DNA from: Brachypterus glaber
Lineage: Eukaryota > Arthropoda > Insecta > Coleoptera > Kateretidae
Length of the DNA: 64,000 nucleotides
Direction of reading: 5' to 3'
Assembly (NCBI GenBank): GCA_958510825.1
Contig: OY294047.1
Coordinates: forward strand, 38,207,229 to 38,271,228
Part shown: positions 23,328 to 34,887 of the stretch, piece after piece
Position numbering within the stretch: the stretch's first letter is position 1
Layout of the letters: each line of letters opens with the position of its first letter
Notes under the pieces: model-generated
Database searches by the model: none
Told to the model about the DNA's origin: nothing
Seen by the model: only the letters and a program-made list of their open reading frames with translations
Made by a program: the position numbers and the translations under genes

Positions 23328-23990
23328 GGTTTATATATTATTTTTTTCACTACTAGCGCATTTATTCTTATTATTTAACATTTTCATATAATAAACTGCA
23401 ATGTTTGCTGGATCCTAATTAACCGCGCAAAAACAAGTAGCCTTTGAAATCTCCGTTTCTCAAAAAAAATGAATAAATTGATTTATTCACTGAAAGTTGA
23501 CAGTTCTAGTGCACTATTGGGTGGCATTTTTAAATTTCTAAAATGTGTGAAAACATCGATAATTTCTTTATTTACTGAATAATATGTTATATTCTGTTAT
23601 AATTAATTCATTTTTAATATTTGCCATGCTCATTTTTTATCCAATGGCAAAATATTGTTGCATTTTGTCCATTAAAAATTATAAGCAATGACATGTCTTT
23701 TCAGTCCAAGGAACATCAAGTGGCAGATATCGGTTGTTTATAAAATTTACTCCTACTAGGAGAGAAAAAAATATTATTGCTATAGGCGAAGAAAATTGAT
23801 TTCACAATCTGAGAACATGATAAATAATGGTATGTTCTAATGTTAGTAGTGGAAAAAATAATTTATTTTGTTTTATGATATTATAATATATTAATAACTA
23901 ACTAATAGTAAGCTAATATTAAATATAAAGATACCAATAGGTATATTTCCTATATTTACCTTATAAACAAATACTACATTACATTTTTGT

Positions 23991-24246
23991 TTAACCTAGT
24001 ACTATTCTACTTAATTAAGCATCCCCTAAGTCCAGGACTTGTGTGGGCTAGTAGTAGAGGGAACCACCGGCTTTAATTGACTTTCGAACCAATTTATAGG
24101 GAGTGTCAGCTTCACTTACGCCTTCGCCAAATTTCAATTATTAATAAACTGAAAAAGGCAAATCGGCGCCGGTGAGAATCGAACTCACGCTATTTTGGGT
24201 AGTAAACTCAAGTACGACGCGGTAGTCCACTACACCAATCCTCCCA
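23991..24246 (-). mobile_element. tRNA-derived SINE, copy 1
   Basis: On the minus strand the element starts TGGGAGGATTGG and has an RNA polymerase III A box (TGGTGTAGTGG, 24228-24238 on plus) and B box (GAGTTCGATTCTC, 24174-24186), the hallmarks of a tRNA-derived SINE head. A body shared with 31581-31830 follows, ending at GGTTAAAC and an A-rich tail. The tRNA-like head is not a working tRNA gene because the cloverleaf is degenerate and a long body is fused to it. Confidence 0.85.
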
Positions 24247-24259
24247 TAAATACAATCAG

Positions 24260-24292
24260 TGTATTGATTTGATTTGATTTGATTCAATACAT
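24260..24292. repeat. (TTTGA)n short microsatellite
   Basis: About four to five units of TTTGA beside the SINE 5' end. Confidence 0.7.
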
Positions 24293-24319
24293 TATAATTA
24301 CCAATTATAATATAATTAC

Positions 24320-25311
24320 CAATGAAAAATAATCTTCATTTATATTATTACTAGTTTGCAGTCTAAAACCGACAAAAAAATCTAGTGTGCCAAATAGGGA
24401 GCAGGCATCAATAAATTTATTAGTCAGAAAAAGGAAATATATAGATGGCCGATGATTTTCTTTCATTTCCTCGTCCTTTAAAAGTATTTGTTCCTCAATA
24501 ACGATAAGACCTTTGTGTCTTTCAGCATAGCGGTCATCAATAAAAGGTTTAGAACACTAATCTTGCTTGTTGATGAACTGATTTTTTTTGTTTACATTTC
24601 ATTTAGTTCAAAAAAATTTTTTCGGCTCCTTGATTTCATTTATTATTGCAGAGGAAGGGCATATGAAAGAGAAGTAGCAACCTCGTTGCTTTATCTCAAA
24701 GGGTTCCTGAGTTATTAAATAAATACCAAATTTTTTAGTAACTTTCAAAGGGGGGTAGCTCCCTTACGACGAATTTTTAGACATATGTTTATATATATAT
24801 TTTCTTATGTAGAATAACCCCTTAAAATGTCGGACACTTTTTCAAATACACCGTGTAAATAAAAATAAATTAACAAAAAAAAATATTAGGAAATGTTAAT
24901 AATAAGTTATTAATATAGTTGGATTCCTTTAATAAGGGCTTTGCAAAAAAAAAAACGTTTCAGATAAACTTCCATACATTATTTATCTCCGTTATACAGC
25001 CAACAGATAAATCAAATTACAATAAAAATTCTCTCATGAATAATAATAAAAATTTCCTTGATAATATTTATCATAACAATGAGTTTATTCGTTATTAAAT
25101 ATGGCAACAATAGTAAAAATACCACAAAATCAAGTTTTTTTAATTTCACGCTATTTATTTTGACATATTTTGATGAAGGTATGAAGTTACCCCTTTCTGT
25201 TGCGCTTTTTAGGATTATATAATTTTCTTATGCTTGATTGGATCTTATCATACTTTATATAATGGTGTAGAAAATTGAAGGACATTAGAAAATATTTAAA
25301 TAATTTCCATA
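24320..25311. other. AT-rich interval with a solo CAGGG-family remnant
   Basis: At 24745-24850, GGGGTAGCTCCCTTACGACG and AGAATAACCCC recall the arms of the CAGGG fold-backs at 9.5-11.4 kb, without an opposing arm. The rest has no recognised feature. Confidence 0.35.
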
Positions 25312-25313
25312 TA

Positions 25314-25786
25314 CAGGGTGATAATTTGAAAACGATCCACCCCAAATATCTCGTAAACTAAGAACAATGTAAAAATTCTAAAAAAACAGTTTAATTTGTT
25401 TTTTAAAAGGGAAATTTAACTATATTATTTTGGAGGTTGTACCAGATACCCTAAGATTAAAATCCTTAATAGGAAACCTATCTTGTTATATATCATTTAA
25501 AACAGCTTTAAAATGCTGGTTTGATTAAAATAATACCCCAACCTTTAACTTAGGGGTCGATGATTTATTTCAAAATAATTTCAGCAAAATATTTACAAAA
25601 TTAGCTTAATATATTCAAAAAGAAATAAAATCAGCTGCTGAGATATCCACCCCCCAAAATTATATAGAAACTTAAATTTCACCCTTAAACAACAAAAATT
25701 TACCTATTTTTTTAAATATCCATATTGTGCTTAGTTTGCAAGATAATAGAATAATAAGGGTGAATCGCTTATAAATGATCACCCTG
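25314..25786. mobile_element. CAGGGTGAT-ended MITE, TA target duplication
   Basis: The ends CAGGGTGATAATTT and, inverted, CAGGGTGATCATTT are flanked by TA (25312-25313 and 25787-25788). The arms are imperfect and the interior AT-rich. TA duplication and CAGGG ends fit Tc1/mariner-like MITEs; no transposase is present. Confidence 0.75.
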
Positions 25787-26551
25787 TATAACAAGGCAAT
25801 CTCTGCGCTCTCCAAACGACATTTATGGTAATATGCTTTACTAGCCCTTAAAATACGTATTAATACGCATTGTTTATACAAATCAAATTGCAAGAGATGT
25901 GATTTTTTGTTGTTTTCAAATAGAAAATTTACATGTAGGAAACTAGAATTCTATGTTAATATTTTTTTATTTTTTTATTTTGTTTCATTACCTCATATTT
26001 GATATGTGAACCTATTTAAAACAGCTTTAAAATGCTGGTTTGATTAAAAAAAAATACACCAAGATTTAACTTAGGGGTGGATGTCAAAATAATTGCAAAA
26101 ATAGCTTAATATATTTAAAAAAAAATAAAATCTGTTAAATTCATGAGAGTTGTGACTTCTAATCCTTAGCTACTGAGATGTTCACCCCCAAAATTAAATA
26201 GATACTTAAATTTCGCCCTTAAAAAACAAAAATTTACCTATTTTTTTTTTTTAATAACATATTGTGCTTAGTTTGCAAGATAATAGAATAATAAAGGTGA
26301 ATCGCTTATAAATGATCACCCTGTATAACAACGCAATCTCTGGGCTCTCCAAACGACATTAATGGTAGTATGCTTTACTAGCCCTTAAAAATACGTATTA
26401 ATACGTATTGTTTATACAAATCAAATTGCAAAAGATGTGATTTTTTTGTTGTTTTCAAATAAAAAATTTCCATGTAACTAGAATTTTATGTTAATATTTA
26501 TTTTATTTATTTATTGTGTTTCATTGTGTCTCATATTTGATATGTGAACCT
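25495..26551. repeat. Tandem duplication of about 519 bp (two copies)
   Basis: Copy 1 (25495-26013) and copy 2 (26014-26551) start with ATTTAAAACAGCTTTAAAAT and share order throughout. Each contains the right half of the CAGGG MITE plus about 225 bp of downstream flank. Indels include a roughly 35-bp gain in copy 2 (ATTCATGAGAGTTGTGACTT). Only copy 1 has the MITE's left end. Confidence 0.85.
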
Positions 26552-26639
26552 TTATGTGAACAAAAATAAATATTATCATCATTATTAGAATATAATAGAA
26601 ATATTTTGAATCCATTATATGTCACATGGTGGTAAAAAA

Positions 26640-26960
26640 TACCCGGTCCAAGGCATTAGTCAGTCTGATTGATATAATCTGTCATAGTTGAAACTAGAAA
26701 AGATGAAAAATCTCCCCAGTAAGACGCTAGGGACGCGCTGATGGAAAAATACAAAGTAGAAGAAAAAGCTGCAAGAAAAGGGAAGTGGGGAATGAAACTT
26801 GCAAACGGGTAAAGTTTTTGGGTCTCCTGTGGGAAGGCCGAGCGCATTGATACCAACGAGTGATGGATTGTGGTGATAATGCCCTCTCGTCAATCCCCGT
26901 CCGCAACAACAGCCTTACAATGCCACGATTCTGGTAATTCACTCCTGACTACCCTTATAT
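26640..26960. promoter_or_regulatory. Third unique GC-richer island, unassigned
   Basis: This is non-repetitive, purine-rich on the plus strand, and open in all three minus frames, which points to composition and not one real frame. No convincing splice sites bound an exon. It is a candidate conserved noncoding element or an untranslated exon. Confidence 0.22.
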
Positions 26961-27004
26961 TTTTGTTATGATGGCAGGAAATATTTAATTTTAAAAACTT
27001 GAGT

Positions 27005-28322
27005 TATAATAATAATTTTTATTACAGCACAATGGCCATATACTACAAAATAATAAAATGATTAAAAATAAAAATAAAGCAAAACAAAATAATTATAATT
27101 TATAAATAAATAAAATGATTAGGTGACTTGTAAGAAACAAAGGCGTCGCCAAGTGGCGATTTGTGCAGAAACCCAAAAGCAGTCCGAAGATACAAACGCT
27201 TTTAGGAAAACATTAGGACTGGAGAGTAGCCGCTTCACAAAAGAGGCGAGCAACTTGCGTCTCAGAGCATCCAGGGTATCTATTCGGGCAGAGGCAAACA
27301 TTTCCGAGGCACTACTATAGCGCGGTAGTCTATGGATAATGCGATATGCATCATTATAGCATACGCGAAGAGTTCGCCACGAGGCCACCGTATGATCAAG
27401 CCAAATTTCACCACAGTATGCGTTAGAACAAAATGTCCTGAAAAGAGAGTTCTTAACCTCGGCAGAGCACTTAGAGAATTTTCTAGCTAACATGTTTGCG
27501 CGGGCACAAAGGTTTTTCTTGTGACGCTGAATGTCAGAGTTGTCATTGATAACGTGACCTAGGTATTTGATTTTGAACACGCGTTCAACAACAGAGTTAT
27601 TTAAATAAACAGGAGGAACACAGAGGTCTCTATAATTTGTGGACTTGAACACTAAAACTTTACTCTTATTACTATTGTATTTAAGAGAACGTGATTTGGC
27701 AAAGTCTTCACATATTTTTATAAGCATACGTAGACCTTGAAGTGAGGGGCAAAGAAGGACCATATCATCGGCGTAGCTGATGCAGTTGACTTTTAGGCCA
27801 CCAAGAAAGCATCCAGCAGGGGCTTTAGCCAGGAGAGTATGAAGGTCGTCAATGTAGGCATTGAAGGCATCAGGAGCAATTAAACTTCCTTGTCGTACAC
27901 CGTTGCGTAGACTGAAGTCAGATGAAGTGGCAGATCCCCAGCGAACAGATGCCGTGGCTTTGGAGTTCCAACTTTGTAAGAAGCGGCAAACATAGCTAGG
28001 TACTTTCCGACTTATTAAGGCTCTGATTAACTTCACATGATGAACCCTATCAAAGGCTTTACTTAAATCCAGGAATATTGCATACACAGGAGTTTTCTTC
28101 TTAAGGTGGTAGTTAACTGTTTCTTTCAATAAAAAAATTGCATCTACAGCTCCCATAGATCTTTTAAAACCGAACTGGTTGTCACTGGTTTGGAAAAAGG
28201 GCCTACATCTATTGAGTATGATTAGTTCAAGTACTTTAGAAAACGTAGTAGAAATAGCAATAGGCCGGTAATTAGCCGAAGAAGAAATATCCCCACTTTT
28301 TATACTACCACGTTGTTTACCT
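27005..28322 (-). mobile_element. 5'-truncated non-LTR retrotransposon with (TTA)n tail
   Basis: On the minus strand: a reverse transcriptase ORF, about 90 bp of 3' UTR ending CCATTGTGCTGTAATAAAAA, then TTATTATTATAA. The 5' boundary lies at about 28320, where the coding frame runs into (AAT)n of the flank. Both ends therefore sit in AAT-type simple sequence, compatible with insertion into or duplication of such a target. Confidence 0.8.
27119..28318 (-). pseudogene. Non-LTR reverse transcriptase, 5'-truncated
   Basis: A 435-codon frame is open from 28426 to 27119, but its first 36 or so residues come from flanking AT-rich and (ATT)n DNA; element homology starts at KQRGSIKSG. RT motifs, counted from 28426: ANYRPIAIST (51-60), QFGFKRSMG (84-92), FLDLSKAFDRV with the catalytic Asp at 120, GVRQGSLIAP (176-185) and YADD (218-221). 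The remaining 210 residues are thumb and a C-terminal region that ends without an RNase H domain. No internal stop is present. Endonuclease and start are missing, so it is not autonomous. The YADD-type RT differs from the FADD element at 888-2438, so these are different families. Confidence 0.85.
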
Positions 28323-28429
28323 AATATAATAATAATAATAAATATCTGTCTCCAATAAATATGAGGACTTTTCGTAAAAATGTTAATTTTCTTGTTTTTA
28401 TTTCGAAAAAAAAAATGAATAAACATTTG

Positions 28430-29114
28430 GAAATAGAAACTCTTAAAACCCCCATATTTCAGAAATAATGCGACAAAAAAAACGAATTTCTTTCGTTTTT
28501 ACCATATTACCAACCTAAAACCCTTCTTAGGAACCCCCTAAATTATAATTAATACTTTTTTTTACATGTCTCTACAAATTATGAAAAAGTAAGACCATTT
28601 AATTTAAAAAGATAGGTTGATCATGAGGAAAAAGTAAAAATTAAAACATGGCATATCCGAAATGTAAAAACATGAGTTTAAAGACAACAGCAAAAATATT
28701 GAGACTATGGCGAAATATTTTCGTTTGATGTTAAAAATTTTACTTAAAACTTGCATATAACATAATAATTTGTAAACTTTTAAAGTAATAATAATACAAT
28801 TTATTGGCACAAGAGACTTTTATTTTAAATAACAAAGACCTGCAATTAAAACTGTTTTTTCCAAACAAATGGAGTTTATTATCGAGTAGAACTGGCTGAA
28901 TATGCCTGGCATCTAAAACCAAAAAACGAGGGAGCAAGAAAAACAGAGTTTATTTTTAAAATTAAAGAAGGACCTCGTAAAAGAAATATGTTAATTTTTG
29001 GTCTTCAAGAGATGGAAAAAATGCAAATGATTTTTGGAATGGTTAAACCAAAAACTAGAAGAATCGACTTCTTTAATTGCTTTCTTTCTGTTCCAGTTCT
29101 GCATAAATTATAAA
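28430..29114. other. AT-rich spacer
   Basis: Overlapping minus ORFs are short and hydrophobic by composition. No feature recognised. Confidence 0.5.
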
Positions 29115-29629
29115 AAATTTATTTAGGGTTATTTGTGATAAATCCTCGAAAATAAAGCAAAAAAAAACTTTATTGCATTGCATAATCATGCCAAAGTTTC
29201 ACCTAACATTTCGGCTTCTTCAGGGCTAAAAATTATAAAACTTTTTGGACATTATAAACTGATTTTTTTTTTTGAAAAAAAAATTCATATAATCAAAAAT
29301 AAAAGAAATTAATAATACTCACTGTTGAAAAATGTCTAGTGTATTTTGTTTTTTTTGATGAAATGTTTTTGCATTAAAACAAACAAATTAAGTTTGTTTT
29401 AATGCATATTTAATAATTTAGGTAAGTTTTTAATTTATTAATTTCTTTTATTTTTGTTTATATACATTTTTTTTAAATCAGCTTATAATGAACAAGTTAT
29501 GTCCAAAAAGTTTTATAATTTTTATGTTTTATGCCCTGAAGTCCAAACGTTGGAATGATTATGTAATGCAATAAAGTTTTTATTTGCTTCATTTCCGAGT
29601 GTTTATCACAAATATTCCTAAATAAATTT
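29115..29629. mobile_element. Fold-back element with AAATTTATTTAGG ends
   Basis: AAATTTATTTAGGGTTATTT at the left is inverted at 29610-29629. The arms continue through TTTATTGCATTGCATAATCA and a CTTCAGGGC...TTTCGG region with its inverse. The centre contains the 20-bp inverted pair TGCATTAAAACAAAC / GTTTGTTTTAATGCA. About 515 bp, no ORF. Confidence 0.8.
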
Positions 29630-29759
29630 CAAGAAGCATCCTGTAGGAAATATTATTATAAGAAATTATAAGACAAATCGAATTGTTGATTATTTTGGAC
29701 ACCGAAATAAAAAATTCTTAACATTTTAGTTTTTTCATTTAAAATCAGAAAAAAATCAT

Positions 29760-30080
29760 AATTTGATTCCATTCTATACCCAGCTACCCTTCATCTATTC
29801 ATTTCGTACTGTTTCTCTGTTTTCTCCTTCAAATCTTTTCCACGCTCCTTTAATAAATGCCATCGAATTATCACACAATAACACGGCATTTTTCATTATT
29901 ATTGTCCAGACGCGGTCATGATTATTCATCGATGTTTGCTTTTGCTTGGGGTCTTTGTGAAATTCTTAATGATGCTTTTAAGACGATGCTGCAGAACAAA
30001 AATATGTCTATAGGTTGTGAACCTTCATTTTTATTGAGTTTGGGGTGTGGTTCCTCTTATTTTTTATCTTTTGATTCAAC
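29760..30080. promoter_or_regulatory. Fourth unique island, candidate conserved noncoding element
   Basis: Pyrimidine-rich then mixed unique sequence containing TCGAATTATCACACAATAAC and CATGATTATTCATCGATG. A 75-codon ORF here has no recognised domain. Called only because of its lack of repeats and its distinct composition. Confidence 0.2.
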
Positions 30081-30167
30081 ATGATGGGTATACCAAAAAA
30101 TAATAATGTATACAGAAGTTTTAACCTTGTGTGGGCAAATAACGGCGTATAAAGTCTGACTCTATAG

Positions 30168-30191
30168 TCCCTATTTGTATACAAATAGGGA
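30168..30191. repeat. Perfect 24-bp palindrome
   Basis: TCCCTATTTGTA followed directly by its reverse complement. Confidence 0.9.
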
Positions 30192-30900
30192 AAACTACAG
30201 ATCCCTTATTAGGATATTGAGTGCTTCTCAGAGCTTTAAAAGGTGAATAAGAAGAAAAGAACTACAAAAATCTGATAGTTTTAAGCTTAATATAATATTT
30301 TTTTTTCATTGTGTCAACAGCCTTTCTTTTTTATAATTAATTAAAAGAAAATAAAAAAATATATTTTTATCTAGAATTTACATTTTCTTCAATTCTATAG
30401 CCAACTGGTATGTGACGCAAGCTGATTAATGCCTAAGTTATGAACGCACTAAACATAGAGCAGCAGGGTTAAAATACTTGTTTTGACTTAAATCTATAGA
30501 CATGTGGAGTGTAGATGGATTTATTGTAAGTAAACCATCCAGGGTGTATGTATAACATATATCTATATGTACTTACCGTAAAATAGATTTTTAAAGTCTA
30601 CGATATTTCTTTCGTTGTCCGTGTACTTGCTTATTGATATGTTTGGAAAATAAACATTAGAAAATAAGAGGAAAACAATATATTCCATTAATCAATGTTT
30701 AGAATTTGAAAACTTCTTTTGACACTACTAATAAACATTTATTTACGTTTTTAACAACATTTAAGTCTCTGTAGTCTTCAACTTTTAAATGAAGACAACA
30801 CACTTTGTTCTTAAAATATTCTTAAACCTTGTAAAAAAGAAATTTAAACTATTTTTAAATTTTTCAACAAGCAAGAACATGAAAAATATAAACAAATGTA
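30192..30900. other. AT-rich spacer
   Basis: No feature recognised. Confidence 0.5.
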
Positions 30901-30909
30901 TAGGAAATC

Positions 30910-31057
30910 GGAAGTTATTATCCTATACAATTGAACTTTAATTTTTGTTAAAAACACGCAATATTTCATGAATGTCTTTAAATATTAAAGTACGTGACTT
31001 TAGAACTATAGTGTTTTGACAAAAATTAAAGTACATTTGTATAGGATTATAACTTCC
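30910..31057. repeat. Inverted repeat, about 39-bp arms
   Basis: GGAAGTTATTATCCTATACA...ACTTTAATTTTTGT (30910-30949) is inverted at 31019-31057 with three to four mismatches. A further GGAAGTTATTATCC occurs at 31096. It abuts fold-back copy B and may be a separate small element. Confidence 0.7.
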
Positions 31058-31106
31058 TAACCATTTTTAACTAAATATTCAGGTACACATGGATAGGAAG
31101 TTATTA

Positions 31107-31970
31107 TCCAGAATACTCCTGCTAGTTTTTCACCGGGCGATTTGGGAAGGGCTGTCCGCTATCTTGAATTTTAGGAGTGAGTTGCTTAATATTCATCTTA
31201 CGATATAAATACATATAACCTATTTTGCTAAGGAGTACATTTTCAACAATTTTTGTTTGAATCATTTTTTTAATATATTAATAACAATCGAGTTAATTCA
31301 AAAATAGCCATTTTCGAGTTGAAATTGTTTTTTTCCGTTTTTCAGCCAAATTATTCATCGAACGATAAAAATGCTTATGAGCAAACTTGTCGCTCTTGAA
31401 ATTCTGTATAAGTTTCATATGTTCAAAATTTTTATAGGTACTTTGGTACGGTTACAGAGGGCGCAACTCGACTTTCAGCAACCGTAAAAAAATACTTATG
31501 AAAATGCCTAATATATAAAACTTATAGAGAATTTCAAGAGCTACAAGATTTTTTTTTTTGTTTTTTTTTTTGTTTATTTGTTTAACCTCGTACTATTCTA
31601 CTTAATTAAGCATCCCCTAAGTCCAAGACTTGTGTGGGCTAGTAGTAGAGGGAACCACCGGCTTATACTGACTTTCGAACCAGTTTCTAGGGATTGTCCG
31701 TTTCACTTATAGCCTTCGCCAAATTTCAATTATTAATTAACTGAAAAAGACACATCGGCGCCAGTGAGAATCGAACTCACGATAGTAGACTTGCTATACA
31801 TACGCGCTAGCCACTACGCTATGCCTCCCATAGCGGACCCCTTACGCAAATCACTAGGTGAAAAACTAACAGGAGTGTTCGGTTACTATCCACTACTACC
31901 CTTTGAAATATCAGCCAGTGTACATTTATTGTAATTTAAAATAGGAATATCTCATTATTTGACTGGACTA
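31107..31970. mobile_element. Fold-back family copy B, carrying a SINE and a deletion
   Basis: The left arm begins at about 31107 with TCCTGCTAGTTTTTCACCGG; the outermost GTCCAGTC end is missing. The right end is complete (CATTTGACTGGACTA-type, to 31970). The right arm jumps from CTACAAG (31547) to TAGCGGACCCC (31831), with a SINE between. Compared with copy A, about 230 bp of right arm is gone. Confidence 0.75.
31548..31830 (-). mobile_element. tRNA-derived SINE, copy 2
   Basis: Same family as 23991-24246, about 80 per cent identical by eye. On minus: GGGAGGCATAGCGTAGTGG (A box, 31811-31821 on plus), GAGTTCGATTCTC (B box, 31766-31778), body, GGTTAAAC, and a tail of CAAA-rich and poly(A) sequence (31548-31580). 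The long homopolymer-like tail suggests a recent insertion. No target duplication flanks it. Confidence 0.88.
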
Positions 31971-31974
31971 TAAC

Positions 31975-33005
31975 TTAAAAGTACTTGTATACTTGCATAA
32001 AGTTTCTAACACAAGTATCATAAATACTTTATATTAGATTTTTTCCTGTGCATATTTTGCAAGAATCTTTTTTATTTTAATAGGTTCAACATTGCGCAAA
32101 ACCTTTTCGTTACTAATATTAACCTACTATTATAGGTATCATACTAACCTATTTTAAAGTATACGTCCATGACTAATCATAGAATATTTAAATAAAGAAA
32201 TTAAACTCATTTAGACCACCTAACAAATAGATCTAGGAAGACACCATGCTGTGCTTTCATTCCATTTAAACGCATTGTAAATAACAAGCCGGGAAGGTGA
32301 GTAAATGCTTCTCATTCCATAGTATATTCTTTACAGTGGATAGTATATTCCGTTTTCTCTTGTACTATTATCAGTACTCGGCGAATTTTCAGTACTCGCA
32401 TGGGCGCCGCGTCGGCTCTAGCATTGACGCGAGGTTTTAAATATTTACATTATTTCTTTTTATCTTGATTTTTTTTTAATGATTCCATTTAAACGAGTAA
32501 GGTGGGAAAAAAAGTTATCGATAAATAAAAATTAAAAACTTTCGTATTCTTAAAAGATTAAAATCGAATGTCTGATAACAAATTAGTCGTCAAATGTTTC
32601 GATTTAGTGACCTTTATAAAAATTTCTCACATAATTCGGCAACATTATTCCGTAAGCCTATGCTTCTGTGTTTATTTTCAACGTTAATGATTACTATACT
32701 TTCCAAATTATGATTTCTTTGTTTTCGTTGGTTAACTTTGTACTGTATTAAAAAAAATGGCTCCTATTTTTTGTGTATAAATGGATTTTTTTATCGTTTT
32801 CTGAAAATATATCGGACTCTATTCCTTCTATTTTTAATAATTTTTGAATAGTGAAGCCCCTTTTGAATTTTTTCTTATGAAAGAATATTTTCAAAATTAG
32901 TAATGTTTTTTAAAGATTTGTCGGACTTCTCCTACTATCCTATTTTTTATAAATATTTGTAAATATTAAAATTAAAGTAAAAAGTGAAAAAAAAAAGATT
33001 TAGCC
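31975..33005. other. Mixed interval with a splice-donor-like site
   Basis: Around 32225-32460 the sequence is less AT-rich and includes GGGAAGGTGAGTAAATG (32291), a strong 5' splice-site match, and GCGCCGCGTCGG (32404). No ORF leads into the donor, so at most an untranslated exon could be proposed. The remainder has no feature. Confidence 0.25.
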
Positions 33006-33256
33006 AAACACAGCCACACAAAAAGACGACCAATAACTTTTTTGAAGGCTGTTGTATTGCTATGTATTTTGAGCCGCTGAATCCGAATTTGAGGTCAAAA
33101 TAGCACCTTAGTTTTTTGAGGTTATGTCCAAAGTTTACCGGATGATGTGCTATTTGGTCTCAAATTCGGGTCCAGCGCGCTACAGCACCTCAGAGTACAT
33201 AACATCTTCGTCTCCGAAAAAGTTCTTGCTTTTTTTTTTGTGTGGCTACATCTGAC
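33006..33256. repeat. Fold-back of about 250 bp
   Basis: TGAATCCGAATTTGAGGTCA...TAGCAC (33078-33106) is inverted at 33147-33174, and CAGCCACACAAAAAG (33011) is inverted near 33233-33247. Confidence 0.65.
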
Positions 33257-33697
33257 CACAAAGTCATGAACCTTTTTGGAGACCACAGTGGTCACAAAAA
33301 AAAGTGACAAGAGTCTGTTTTTTGCATCACTGATTACGAAAAAAATTGCCTTTAGGTTGGTTCAAAATTTTTCAAAAATATCAGCTGAAATTTGGCATAA
33401 AGGCTACTTTTGTTGATTTTAATGAGGACCAATTTACAAAACCTAAAACTCAAAACTGGGAAAGAAATATGGCCAATTTATTTTTTAAATTTTGCCAAAA
33501 TTAACAATATATGGCATAAAACAAAAAATTATGAAAAGTCCATTCATAGATTATTTTCCTTATATGTACTAGTAAACACTACAAAAAACTGTAAGAGTTT
33601 TATGATTTATAATAGCCCGCTTTTTTTAGCTAATTTTGAAAAAATAAATAAAACTTTCAAAATGTGAGTAATTTTTAAAAAATTATTTTTCTATTCT

Positions 33698-33760
33698 ACA
33701 CTGATAAAAAAAAATCCAACCAAATATTTTGTTGACACAAATAAACTGTTTTATCAGTGT
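33698..33760. repeat. ACACTGATAA inverted-repeat MITE remnant
   Basis: ACACTGATAAAA at the left and TTTTATCAGTGT at the right, 63 bp apart. The same end occurs at 35966 and 41710. Confidence 0.6.
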
Positions 33761-34073
33761 ATATCATATATTATCGATTTTGAATTTGAAAACCATCGTA
33801 CTTATACTTTTCAGCTAGAGACCTGTGAAGAGTTTAATAGTTATGCAAATTACCTAGGTTGCGTAAATTTGCGTCAGACAGAAAACTGCTTTTGGGTAGC
33901 TGCGGTTTACTTTCTTTTTAAATTTTTGGTTTTTAGAAAGTGAATTCAATAATTTTTGAACAAAAGGAGCACCTTTTAAGGAAACCTTTTAAAATTGCGT
34001 CACAGGTAACTAGAAGGAGTAAAATTAGGGTGCGAATTTTATATTTTTGGTACAGTAAAAATAAATCATAGTA

Positions 34074-34887
34074 GTAGGGGTGACCGGAGCTAATTGTCGT
34101 ACTTTTCATTGAAAGTCAGTTTTTTCTTTTAATTTTGTTTTTTTTTTAATTGACCAAATGGTAATTTTAGCTGCATGTTTTAGTAATATTATTAAAAAAA
34201 AAACATGGACAAATTTATAGGGTTAAATTTGGATTTAAGCTTTCAAAGCGATCCCCGTTTGATTACAAAAAAAAGAGTGTGCATTTCATTGCAAGGTCAA
34301 ACTAAAGTGAATATTATTTTTTGATATTTTTAACACATGACAATATTCGTTAATTAGAAAGTACTTGATACATAAGGTAAAGTTAACCACTGTGGCTAGT
34401 TGTCGCATTTGGTTTAGGGCTAGTTGTCGCATGATCTGGAGATACGTTCAAGGTATAACATTTCCTTTTCCGCATTTTTTTAATTCAAAACTGTGTTAAA
34501 AAGTGAAACTATTTAGGATATCAAATTAAATCGTTTATTAAATTTAAAAGAAAATTAAAAATATTATTTAATTATAAAGTTGAAAATTTTGGTACAAGAG
34601 GGAAAAGTTAGATAATAATCGGCTTTTGGGAAGGCACATGTCTTATTAGTTATTTATAATTTTTATAAATGCCTTTATATATCTTCAAAAAAATATACTT
34701 TAAGTGCCGCGACTTCACAAAAACAAATCATAACTCTAATACCCCATAAATGTTTACATGTTTTATCTTATAATAATATTACTGAAACATACAGCTAAAA
34801 TTACCATCAATTAAACAAAATTACAAAAATTAAGGAAAAACTGATTTTGAATAAAAAGGGCGACAATTAGCCCGGGCCACCCCTACT
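34074..34887. mobile_element. Fold-back element with AGTAGGGGTG ends
   Basis: AGTAGGGGTGACCGGAGCTA at the left is inverted at 34868-34887. The terminal repeats extend more than 120 bp through AGTCAGTTTTT and GGTAATTTTAGCTG blocks. The centre holds two GGCTAGTTGTCGCAT copies (34393, 34421). No ORF of note; about 814 bp. Confidence 0.8.

Noticed and set aside
24160..24246. tRNA gene on the minus strand (A and B boxes present)
   Set aside because: The boxes belong to a SINE head fused to a body shared with 31581-31830; no clean acceptor stem or standard tRNA length.
26656..26942. Three overlapping minus ORFs
   Set aside because: All three frames are open at once, a composition effect; no splice sites or domain.
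32280..32300. Strong splice donor GGGAAG|GTGAGTAAATG
   Set aside because: No open frame leads into it; a single splice-site match is expected by chance in 64 kb.
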